5,887 nt of DNA from Actinomycetota bacterium (GCA_028275245.1 JAPWVA010000087.1:1-5887), one strand, 5' to 3'; counted from the first letter of the stretch, positions 1 to 5,585 are shown. Made by a program: numbers and translations. The notes: a model not told the origin generated them from the letters alone.

Positions 1-204
1 TGCAATGTAAGGCCGCGGCTGACAATGGTTTTCGCCTCGTTTCACCCCTCGCATTGGGGCCCGAGTTCCAGATTCCCGCGACATGCCCCGCGGATCAACG
101 CCGCCCCCTCACTCACCCCTCCCGGGTGGGGTACCCTCCCCTCCATGCCGCGAGCCCTTCTCGCCCTCAAAGGTAATACCCCTGGCCATCGTAGACCTCC
201 GGGG
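1..204. other. Non-coding stretch upstream of the leader promoters
   Basis: I see no credible gene here. The plus frame that is open from the edge to 408 reads as Pro/Arg/Gly-rich low-quality protein with no ribosome-binding site, so I do not call it. The only local structure is a small perfect hairpin, GCGAG-CCCTT-CTCGC, at 150-164, and GC-rich CCC/GGG words around 110-140. No T-tract follows either, so neither is a convincing terminator of an upstream gene. Confidence 0.5.
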
Positions 205-233
205 TTGCCAAAACATACCAAGGGTAATAGTAT
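205..233 (+). promoter_or_regulatory. Candidate sigma-70-type promoter P1
   Basis: A -35-like TTGCCA (205-210, 5 of 6 matches to TTGACA) is followed after exactly 17 bp by TAGTAT (228-233, 4 of 6 matches to TATAAT). The local sequence is more AT-rich than its surroundings. Initiation would fall near 240, giving a roughly 400-nt untranslated leader before the GT4 gene at 640. The -10 box lies in the spacer of an inverted repeat (218-245), so the promoter may be under direct repressor or activator control. This is a motif match only; no transcript data exist. Confidence 0.4.
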
Positions 234-245
234 GGTTACCCTAGG
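218..245. promoter_or_regulatory. Palindromic candidate operator around P1 -10 box
   Basis: AGGGTAA (221-227) and TTACCCT (236-242) form perfect 7-bp arms around an 8-bp spacer. Allowing one mismatch, the half-sites extend to 10 bp (CCAAGGGTAA / TTACCCTAGG). The TAGTAT -10 element sits in the spacer, which is a typical place for a dimeric regulator to block or distort RNA polymerase. A second shorter inverted repeat, CATAC/GTATG (214-218 and 230-234), interleaves with it. As RNA it could also be a hairpin, but P1 would start downstream, so a DNA-level role is more likely. Confidence 0.4.
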
Positions 246-255
246 GTTTAATACG

Positions 256-283
256 TTTCAAACCTTCCCCTTCTGGATATATA
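256..283 (+). promoter_or_regulatory. Candidate promoter P2
   Basis: TTTCAA (256-261) is separated by 16 bp from TATATA (278-283), in one of the few AT-rich spots of the window. Initiation would fall near 290. That cuts into the first arm of the structured element at 287-293, which is a mild argument against P2 if that element is real. P1 would transcribe the element intact. The call rests on motif match and spacing only. Confidence 0.3.
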
Positions 284-284
284 T

Positions 285-410
285 GCTTAATAGAAACAGA
301 GCGAGGGTCGGGCGAAAATCCCACGGTGGCGAGGCGGCTTCGGTAAGGGCGAACCAAAGAGGCCTTTGGGGAAAAGTGGGGTGTCGCAATTCAGCGGCTT
401 CCTATTAACC
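285..410 (+). ncRNA. Candidate structured 5' leader RNA (unclassified)
   Basis: Four complementary segments are nested in the right order. They are TTAATAG (287-293) with CTATTAA (402-408); GCGA (301-304) with TCGC (384-387); ATCCCAC (318-324) with GTGGGGT (376-382, one T-G wobble); and CCAAAG (354-359) with CTTTGG (364-369) around an AGGC loop. The closing helix gains a further G-C (285 with 410) past one mismatch. Long purine-rich joining strands (305-317 and 325-353) separate the helices, as in aptamer-like RNAs. The element lies between candidate promoters and a polysaccharide operon, so a cis-regulatory role is plausible. It does not match the conserved cores I know for c-di-GMP-I, c-di-GMP-II, cobalamin, c-di-AMP, SAM, TPP, FMN or Mg riboswitches. 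No obvious expression platform was found before 640. Confidence 0.35.
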
Positions 411-432
411 TAAGACGGTGATATCCTTGTGA

Positions 433-490
433 AGGAGGCAAGAACCGGGAGACAATGATCGTGGGGGGCCAAGGGAGGCAAGAAAGGGGA
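433..490 (+). repeat. Direct repeat pair in the GT4 leader
   Basis: Positions 433-450 and 473-490 match at 15 of 18 bases, with an identical core GGAGGCAAGAA at 434-444 and 474-484. The copies are offset by exactly 40 bp. Each contains a GGAGG word that resembles a Shine-Dalgarno sequence but is not followed by a start codon at normal spacing. They could be sites for an RNA- or DNA-binding regulator, or chance in purine-rich leader sequence. Confidence 0.4.
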
Positions 491-639
491 TTCAAGTCCA
501 TCTGCTTCCTGCTGTTTCCCTTCCCTGACCCAGGGGGCGTGGAGCCATCGGCAGGTGGTCGCTTATTAAGTGATTTGGAGCACGAGAGATCTCTGGCTTC
601 CCTTCGACAGGGACCTTCGGTCGGCGTGGGGGAATCGCC

Positions 640-1842
640 ATGAGGATTGCCCTGGTGCACGACTGGCTCACCAACCTGGCGGGCTCCGAGAGGGTCCTTT
701 TAGCCTTGCACGACCTCTACCCCGAAGCTCCCATCTACACCTCGGTGTTCGTCCCCGAGGAGTTCCCCCAGCTGCGGGGGGCGGACGTGAGGACCTCTTT
801 CCTGCAGGGCATCCCCCTGGCCAAGAAGAGGCACCAGCTGTTCCCCTACCTGCGCACGGTGGCCTTCGAGAGGTTCGACCTCTCCGGTTACGACGTGGTG
901 ATCTCCAGCTGCCACGCGGAGGCCAAGGGTGTCCTGACCAGGCCCGAGACCCTCCATATCTGCTACTGCTATACCCCCATTCGCTACTATTGGAGCGGTT
1001 ACCACCATTACCTGGACAACCCACGCTTCGGCCTACTCAACCCGCTGGCCCGGGCCTTCATGCCTTTCATGATCAACTACCTGCGGGTGTGGGATCGTTG
1101 CGCAGCGGATCGGGTGGACGTCTTCGTGGCCATCAGCCGGCACGTGGCGGAGAGGATAAGGAAGTATTATCGGAGGGAGGCGGAGGTCATCTACCCTCCG
1201 GTGAACGCCTCCCTCTTCCGGATCTCGGAGAAGGTGGAGGATTACTTCCTCCTGGTGGGAAGGCTCATACCCTACAAGCGGGCGGACCTGGTGGTGGAGG
1301 CCTTCAACCGGCTGGGCCTTCCCCTCAAGGTGGTGGGAACCGGTTCCGAGCTGGAAAGCCTCCGTTCTCTGGCCCGGCCGAACGTGGAATTCCTGGGCAG
1401 AGTGGGGGACGGGGAGCTAGCGGAGCTTTACTCCCGCTGCCTGGCCCTGGTCTTCCCGCAGGAAGAGGACTTCGGCATCGTGCCCCTGGAGGCCATGGCC
1501 TCGGGAAGGCCGGTCATAGCCTACCGGGCGGGCGGCGCCACTGAGACGGTGGTGGAAGGTAAGACGGGCATGTTCTTCGACCGGCAGGACGTGGACTCGC
1601 TGGCGGAGGCGGTGAGGTCCTTCCGCCCCGAGGACTTCGACCCGGAGGCCATCCGCCGGCACGCCTTGGCCTTCGACCTGCCGGTCTTCAAGGAGAGGGT
1701 GAGGCGCTTCGTGGAGAGGGCCTACGCCGAGTTCAAGAGCCGTGGAGAAACGGCCAGGAGGGGATACCTCGTGAAGCTGTCCGGCAAGGAGACGGAGGGG
1801 GATCATGGAGAGGGAGCTGACGAGAAGAGGGCGCGAGCATAG
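640..1842 (+). CDS. GT4 family glycosyltransferase (WbaZ/mannosyltransferase-like)
   Basis: A 400-residue GT-B fold enzyme that would transfer a sugar from an activated donor onto a lipid-linked glycan at the cytoplasmic membrane face. The N-terminal acceptor domain opens with MRIALVHDWL and a GSERV loop (residues 1-18), followed by the YCYTPIRYYW stretch (109-118) typical of WbaZ-like GT4 enzymes. The C-terminal donor-binding domain starts near 203 with LLVGRLIPYKR. It contains the E-x7-E signature at E276 and E284 (EEDFGIVPLEAMASG), then GGATE at 298-302. Residues after about 365 are a charged tail beyond the usual fold. The start has GGGGGA at 628-633, six bases before ATG. The last 38 bp overlap the downstream glycosylphosphotransferase, which suggests co-transcription and coupled translation. 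The family is clear, but the exact sugar and linkage cannot be read from the sequence. Confidence 0.93.
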   Translation: MRIALVHDWLTNLAGSERVLLALHDLYPEAPIYTSVFVPEEFPQLRGADVRTSFLQGIPLAKKRHQLFPYLRTVAFERFDLSGYDVVISSCHAEAKGVLTRPETLHICYCYTPIRYYWSGYHHYLDNPRFGLLNPLARAFMPFMINYLRVWDRCAADRVDVFVAISRHVAERIRKYYRREAEVIYPPVNASLFRISEKVEDYFLLVGRLIPYKRADLVVEAFNRLGLPLKVVGTGSELESLRSLARPNVEFLGRVGDGELAELYSRCLALVFPQEEDFGIVPLEAMASGRPVIAYRAGGATETVVEGKTGMFFDRQDVDSLAEAVRSFRPEDFDPEAIRRHALAFDLPVFKERVRRFVERAYAEFKSRGETARRGYLVKLSGKETEGDHGEGADEKRARA

Positions 1843-3445
1843 GAGGGTAGAGACCATCGATAAAGCCCCCGGCGGCAACGGGAAGAACGGGGATAACGGG
1901 TTTAACGGCAAGGCGGTGCTGGAGGCACCCGTCCTCACCGACGAGGAGCTGGAGTCCCTCCTTAGCCAAGACCAGCCCGCGGTCACCGGCACGATGCCCC
2001 GGAGGAAGGGGGAGGTGGCCCTGAGGGTGGGGGCCAGGGTCCTCTTTGACCTGGGGGCGGTCGCGGTGGCCACAACGCTGGCCTACTGGCTCAGGTACTC
2101 CCATCCCTGGGTGAGATCGCTCTTCCCTCCGGAGAACGTACCTCCCTTCGGGGTCCTCCTGGCGAGCCTGCTGGTCATGTCCCCCCTGCTACTTCTATCC
2201 CTAAAGTCGGTGGGGATGTACGATGTGAGGGACTTCGTCAAGGTCCTGGACCGGGTGCCCAGGATCTTCGGGGCGGTGAACGCATACGTGGTCTGCCTGC
2301 TGGTGGTATCCTTCCTGCTGGACACCTCCATCCTGGACCGGGGCTTTTTGGCCTTCTTCTGGTCCTCCCTCATATTTTTCGTCTTCGCGGGGAGGCTCTT
2401 CCTCCAGCTGGTGGCCAAGGCCACGGGGCTGGGGGACGTGATGCAGCGGAACACCCTCATCGTGGGGGCCGGTAACGTGGGCCGGGAAGTGGCCCGTAAA
2501 CTGGTGAGGCACCGCTGCTTCGGCCTCAAGCCGGTGGGCTTCTTGGACGATGACCCCCTTTATACCTCCTTTGAGGAGGGGGAGCTGGGAGGCCTCCGCG
2601 TCCTGGGCAAGCTGGACGACCTGCCCCTGGTGATTCGCGAGTTCAACGTGGAGAAGGTCATCATCGCCTTCAGCAACTGCGATGCCCAGCAGCTCCTCGA
2701 CCTTGCCAGCCGGTGCAACCGCATGGGCGTGGAGTGTTCCATCATCCCGAGGCTCTTCGAGGTCATCACCAATGAGATATTGGTGAGCGAGATAGGGGGC
2801 ATACCCTTGATCAAGCTGCGGGAGAAGAAGCTTGGCGGATACAAGCGGGTGCTCAAGGCAGTGGAGGATTACGTGCTGGCCATCCTGCTCTTGCTTCTCA
2901 TCTGGCCCCTGCTCCTCGTCACCGCCATAGCCATAAAGCTGGATTCCCCCGGCCCCGTGTTCTTCAAGCACCGCCGGGTGGGAAAAGATGGCAAGCACTT
3001 CAACTGTCTCAAGTTTCGTTCCATGGTGGACGGCGCCCATGCCATGCAGGAGGAGCTGGTGAAGACCCACCGGGGAGAGCACGGCTGGCTCTGCTGGAAG
3101 GTGAAAGAGGACCCCCGGGTGACCCGCGTGGGTAGGTGGATCAGGAAGTTCTCCATCGACGAGCTGCCCCAGCTCTTCAACGTCCTGGCGGGCCAGATGA
3201 GCCTGGTGGGGCCACGCCCCCACATCCAGGAGGAGGTGGACCAATATAAGGACTGGCACCGCCAGAGGCTCAACGTGAAACCGGGTATAACCGGCCTGTG
3301 GCAGGTGAGCGGGCGGAGCAACCTCCCCTTCGACGAGATGATAAAGCTCGACCTCTACTATATCGAGAAGTGGTCTTTATGGCTCGACCTCAAGATAATC
3401 TTGCGGACGGTGTTGGCCGTGTTCACCTCTAACGGGGCCTACTGA
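1805..3445 (+). CDS. Polyprenyl-phosphate glycosylphosphotransferase (WbaP/EPS initiating type)
   Basis: A large monotopic phosphoglycosyl transferase of 546 residues. The family transfers a sugar 1-phosphate from a nucleotide sugar to undecaprenyl phosphate, starting repeat-unit assembly. Four hydrophobic segments lie at about 78-96, 115-134, 154-173 and 180-200. A Rossmann/CoA-binding-like domain follows (GAGNVG at 221-226, to about 335). The C-terminal catalytic domain begins with a membrane helix (about 353-378), then FKHRRVG (387-393), LKFRSM (402-407), SIDELPQL with the catalytic Asp-Glu pair D452/E453, SLVGPRP (466-472), KPGITGLWQVSGR (492-504) and a terminal GAY. The start is chosen for GGAGG at 1794-1798, six bases before ATG, despite the 38-bp overlap with the GT4 gene. 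An N-terminal extension of about 70 residues is unusual for the family; it includes a Gly/Asn-rich run (23-35) and an acidic stretch. Substrate sugar is unknown. Confidence 0.95.
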   Translation: MERELTRRGREHRRVETIDKAPGGNGKNGDNGFNGKAVLEAPVLTDEELESLLSQDQPAVTGTMPRRKGEVALRVGARVLFDLGAVAVATTLAYWLRYSHPWVRSLFPPENVPPFGVLLASLLVMSPLLLLSLKSVGMYDVRDFVKVLDRVPRIFGAVNAYVVCLLVVSFLLDTSILDRGFLAFFWSSLIFFVFAGRLFLQLVAKATGLGDVMQRNTLIVGAGNVGREVARKLVRHRCFGLKPVGFLDDDPLYTSFEEGELGGLRVLGKLDDLPLVIREFNVEKVIIAFSNCDAQQLLDLASRCNRMGVECSIIPRLFEVITNEILVSEIGGIPLIKLREKKLGGYKRVLKAVEDYVLAILLLLLIWPLLLVTAIAIKLDSPGPVFFKHRRVGKDGKHFNCLKFRSMVDGAHAMQEELVKTHRGEHGWLCWKVKEDPRVTRVGRWIRKFSIDELPQLFNVLAGQMSLVGPRPHIQEEVDQYKDWHRQRLNVKPGITGLWQVSGRSNLPFDEMIKLDLYYIEKWSLWLDLKIILRTVLAVFTSNGAY

Positions 3446-3456
3446 GGGACCGGTTC

Positions 3457-3491
3457 CCGCCCCGGAGGCACGAGGGACCCTCCCGGGGCGG
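3457..3491 (+). terminator. Strong GC stem-loop just after the glycosylphosphotransferase
   Basis: CCGCCCCGGAGG (3457-3468) pairs with CCT-C-CCGGGGCGG (3479-3491): 12 bp with one bulged C and a 10-nt loop, starting 12 bp after the stop codon. No T-run follows on either strand, so it is not a textbook intrinsic terminator. It may cooperate with the next hairpin, block 3' exonucleases, or act as a U-tract-less terminator. Confidence 0.4.
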
Positions 3492-3514
3492 AGGGCAAAA
3501 GGGAAAGGGGCTAT

Positions 3515-3549
3515 GTATGGGGCCCGGCCGGTAAGGCAGGGCCCTATAC
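3515..3549 (+). terminator. Second long hairpin, possible terminator
   Basis: GTATGGGGCCC (3515-3525) pairs with GGGCCCTATAC (3539-3549) over 11 bp with a single G-T wobble, which is a true pair on the plus-strand transcript. Past one G-A mismatch, GCC/GGC (3527-3529 and 3535-3537) extends the stem to a GGTAA loop. Only CCTTT follows on the plus side. The wobble on the plus transcript and the short T-stretch favour termination of the plus-strand operon over the minus-strand one. Confidence 0.45.
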
Positions 3550-3563
3550 CTTTAAGGCCAAGA

Positions 3564-3614
3564 GATGGTTCAAGGCTGACGCCGGGCGAAAGTCAGTCCC
3601 GAGGGTGACCCATC
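3564..3614 (+). other. Third stem-loop element in the convergent region
   Basis: GATGGTTCA (3564-3572) pairs with TGACCCATC (3606-3614) at 8 of 9 positions. It encloses GGCTGAC (3574-3580), which pairs with GTCAG-T-CC (3592-3599) with one bulged T, closing a loop that contains CGGGCGAAA. This is a two-helix RNA-like fold with no gene downstream on the plus strand. Its function is unknown. It could be part of a 3' end, a small RNA, or a remnant. Confidence 0.3.
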
Positions 3615-3780
3615 CTTGCCGTCTGAGGTCTCACTTCCTCTAAAAACTTCACGGATGTTCCAAGATCTCTGGGAATCCTTCCTTGATGACCGGGGGCCCC
3701 ACTCCCATTCCCGCTCCAACACCCCTTTCCCCTCGCCCTCGGGGACCCGATCCGGGTGACCGCCCAGTATGAGACTCCGC
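3615..3780. other. Remainder of convergent intergenic region
   Basis: I see no gene here. On the minus strand, just downstream of the acetyltransferase stop, an ACCCG-GAT-CGGGT hairpin and a CCCC/GGGG stem lie within about 3735-3762. A weak bulged stem (3653-3678) is followed on the minus strand, after a 6-nt gap, by a five-T run near 3642-3646. Either could contribute to termination of the minus-strand operon, but none is convincing alone. Confidence 0.3.
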
Positions 3781-4449
3781 CTAGGGCCTCCCCCCGTAAC
3801 TCCCGGGATCGGTCCAGTCCATGCTTTTCTCCACCCTGTGGGGATCGTGCCCTGGGATGGGTCCCTTGTAGTCGGAGGGGTCGTACTTGTAGTCGCGGTA
3901 GTCGTCGGGGTTCACCCGCTTCCCGGCGATCTTTATGACCCTTCCTGGATTGCCCACCACCACGGCATAGGGAGGTATGTCCTGGTTCCACACCACGGCG
4001 TTCAGCCCGATCTGGGCGTACTCCCCTATGGTGCAGCTTCCCCCCACCATGGCCCCGTGGTATATCTGGACGTAATCCCGCACGTCCATGAAGGGGTTCT
4101 CCTCGGGAAGGCCCACCGCTCCCACCGCCACGTGAGAGTAGATCCGAACCCCCCTTCCGATGCGCGTCCTCCGGCCTATGAGCACCCCGATAGGGTGGTC
4201 TAGGTGGAAATCGGGGCCGATGTCGGCGTCGGGATGGATCTCCACCCCGCAGAGGAAGTAGTTGAGCCGGTAGCCTAGGAAGGCCAGGTTGACGTGACCC
4301 CGAAGGTAGAGCATCCGGTATATCCTGTACAGGGCTATGGCCTGGTTGCCGGGGTGGAGGAATATGTCCCTCGCCAGGTTCCCGAATCCCTTGCGCTTCA
4401 GGGCCAGCCGGAAGTCCTCGAGGAAGCGCGAGGCAGCCGTGTCCCGCAC
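3781..4449 (-). CDS. Serine acetyltransferase-like hexapeptide (left-handed beta-helix) O-acetyltransferase
   Basis: A 222-residue protein of the CysE-like trimeric acetyltransferase group, which moves acetyl from acetyl-CoA to a hydroxyl. An N-terminal helical part (1-65) includes HPGNQAIALYRIYR (32-45), as in CysE. Hexapeptide coils follow from about 70 to 172 (IHPDADIG, LIGRRTRIG, MVGGSCTIG, QIGLNAVV) and end with VVVGNPGRVIK, the usual CoA-site end. H85 in LDHPIG aligns with the catalytic His of CysE. The paired Asp position appears to be E70, and the later RHP motif is absent (around 117-126). A charged Tyr/Asp-rich tail (about 179-194) extends the protein. This divergence and the glycan context favour acetylation of a sugar or glycan substituent over cysteine synthesis, but a CysE role cannot be excluded. 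The start is GTG, with GGGGGTGA spaced six bases away. That site overlaps the stop of the GT2 gene, 6 bp upstream, implying coupled translation. Confidence 0.85.
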   Translation of the reverse strand: MRDTAASRFLEDFRLALKRKGFGNLARDIFLHPGNQAIALYRIYRMLYLRGHVNLAFLGYRLNYFLCGVEIHPDADIGPDFHLDHPIGVLIGRRTRIGRGVRIYSHVAVGAVGLPEENPFMDVRDYVQIYHGAMVGGSCTIGEYAQIGLNAVVWNQDIPPYAVVVGNPGRVIKIAGKRVNPDDYRDYKYDPSDYKGPIPGHDPHRVEKSMDWTDPGSYGGRP

Positions 4450-4455
4450 CTTCGC

Positions 4456-5451
4456 TCACCCCCTCTTCTCGCTCCCTTTCCTGAGCCAGGATCTCACCCA
4501 CTTTCTCAGGGTATCCCAGGAACCGTAGATTATCATCGCCGTCTCGTAGGGCTTGCTCTCCAAGAATCGCACGGTCTCCGGTGAGAGCACCCTCCTCCCC
4601 CGCAACACCTTGGGCAGACCCAGGAGGGTATCCTCGATACCCCGGAGGAAATCTTTAAAGGTGCGGTACTTGAGGGTGTAGAGGACGAAAAAAACCAGAT
4701 AGGCAAGGGACTTTCGGAGGGCCCTGCCCGGGGGGTAGAACCGGGCTAGGTACCACCATCCCCCGGTCATGGTGATGTAGAGCCGATGTCCCGGGTTACG
4801 CACCTCCCGGGAGATCTTGTGGCGTATCACCGCCGCTGGGTGATACACCACGCGATACCCGCGGTCGATGGCCTTGGCGGATATGTTCCGCTCGAACTGA
4901 TATAGGAGGATCTCGGGCTCGATGTAGCCGATCTCCTCCAGCACATCCCGGCGGATCATGGCCCCGTTGCCGTGGAAGGTGGGCACGTCGAACACGCCAT
5001 CGGAGGCGTGCTCCTCCGGGGTGAACCAGCGCAGTGGGTCGAACACCTCCCCCGTGTCGTAGTACACGTTCTTGCAGTGCACCACGGCTATGCGGGGATC
5101 GGTGGCGAAGACCTTCACCATCTTCTCCACCGCGTCCGGCTCCAGTACCCCGTCGTTGTCCTGGTGGAGGATGATGTCCCCGTGGGCGGTCTTGGCCCCG
5201 ATGTTCAAGGCCTGGATCACGATGTTGTGGGGGGACTGGATGAACATCACCTCCGGGAACTCGCTCTCCACCATCTCCCGGGTCCCGTCAGTGGAGTTGT
5301 TATCCACAACTATGATCTCCGAAACCGGATAGGTCTGGGCCTTTATGGCCAGCAGGGCTTCCCGGAGGTCGTCCTTGCGGTGCCAGTTGGGTATTACGGC
5401 GCTCACCGAGGGACGGAAGTTTTGCGGGTCTGACCAATCCAGCAAGCTCAT
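4456..5451 (-). CDS. GT2 family glycosyltransferase (rhamnosyltransferase-like)
   Basis: A GT-A fold inverting glycosyltransferase of 331 residues, numbered from the ATG. It has the nucleotide-sugar domain SAVIPNW near the start, VVDNNSTDG (48-56), and the metal-binding DxD-like HQDND (96-100). The acceptor part shows FHGNGAMIRRDVL (159-171) and LLYQFERNIS (182-191), where E187 would be the catalytic base, then GYRVVYHPAAVIRHK. This order matches WbbL/RfbN-type enzymes, although the usual EDxDL is FERNIS here. A hydrophobic or amphipathic stretch (246-261) could contact the membrane. The start is uncertain. GTG at 5454 and ATG at 5451 lie almost on top of the AAGGGG ribosome site. TTG at 5445 has better spacing (5 nt) from GGGGTGAT and would lose only two residues. 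The donor sugar is unknown. The gene precedes the acetyltransferase in the same operon. Confidence 0.92.
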   Translation of the reverse strand: MSLLDWSDPQNFRPSVSAVIPNWHRKDDLREALLAIKAQTYPVSEIIVVDNNSTDGTREMVESEFPEVMFIQSPHNIVIQALNIGAKTAHGDIILHQDNDGVLEPDAVEKMVKVFATDPRIAVVHCKNVYYDTGEVFDPLRWFTPEEHASDGVFDVPTFHGNGAMIRRDVLEEIGYIEPEILLYQFERNISAKAIDRGYRVVYHPAAVIRHKISREVRNPGHRLYITMTGGWWYLARFYPPGRALRKSLAYLVFFVLYTLKYRTFKDFLRGIEDTLLGLPKVLRGRRVLSPETVRFLESKPYETAMIIYGSWDTLRKWVRSWLRKGSEKRG

Positions 5452-5454
5452 CAC

Positions 5455-5469
5455 CCCTTCGCAAAAGGG
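5455..5469 (-). promoter_or_regulatory. Hairpin covering the GT2 ribosome-binding site
   Basis: On the minus strand, CCCTT-TTGCG-AAGGG folds into a 5-bp stem whose 3' arm is the AAGGGG Shine-Dalgarno of the GT2 gene. The same CCCTT can instead pair with AAAGG just upstream (about 5472-5476), although that loop is very tight. The two pairings are mutually exclusive, so the site may be either masked or open. Small stems like this are common by chance. Confidence 0.25.
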
Positions 5470-5538
5470 ACCTTTCCATGGTGTGCCTGGTCTATGAGGG
5501 GCTTATAGGGGTCGTCCATCGAGACCAGCGCTCCCTTT

Positions 5539-5585
5539 TCGTCTTTCAAATCTCCCCCTCGGCTTTCACATCTCGCTTTCAGGTC
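5539..5585 (-). repeat. Three imperfect GAnnTGAAAGnCGA repeats
   Basis: Read on the minus strand, GACCTGAAAGCGA (5585-5573), GATGTGAAAGCCGA (5572-5559) and GATTTGAAAGACGA (5552-5539) share TGAAAG followed by CGA. The first two copies abut and the third follows after six bases of G-rich sequence. The first copy overlaps the stop codon of the partial GT4 gene. The set could be an operator array, a slippage-derived repeat, or a site for an internal promoter before GT2. Confidence 0.5.

Noticed and set aside
1..54. Possible start of a divergent minus-strand gene (ATG at 54-52, open to the left edge)
   Set aside because: Only 18 codons are visible, there is no Shine-Dalgarno before it, and no recognisable protein sequence.
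1..408. Plus-strand frame open from the left edge to 408
   Set aside because: Composition is Pro/Arg/Gly-rich without domain-like sequence, no ribosome site is present, and it runs through the promoters and the structured element. GC-rich DNA often has long chance frames.
285..410. Assignment to c-di-GMP, cobalamin or c-di-AMP riboswitch classes
   Set aside because: GGGCGAAAATCC superficially recalls parts of these aptamers, but the conserved cores I know (for example the c-di-GMP-I GGGCAAACC and GCAAAGCC segments) are absent.
570..1544. 324-codon plus-strand frame inside the GT4 gene
   Set aside because: Gly/Pro/Arg-rich shadow of the true frame, which has clear GT4 motifs.
2201..3259. 352-codon minus-strand frame opposite the glycosylphosphotransferase
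   Set aside because: His/Gln/Leu-rich antisense shadow; the plus strand carries the full set of catalytic motifs.
587..3672. AGATCTCTGG found at 587-596 and 3663-3672
   Set aside because: A shared 10-mer around a self-complementary AGATCT with no further flanking similarity; it could be chance.
3593..4501. 302-codon minus-strand frame over the acetyltransferase
   Set aside because: Arg/Gly/Pro-rich shadow in another frame; the hexapeptide repeats lie in the frame at 4449-3781.
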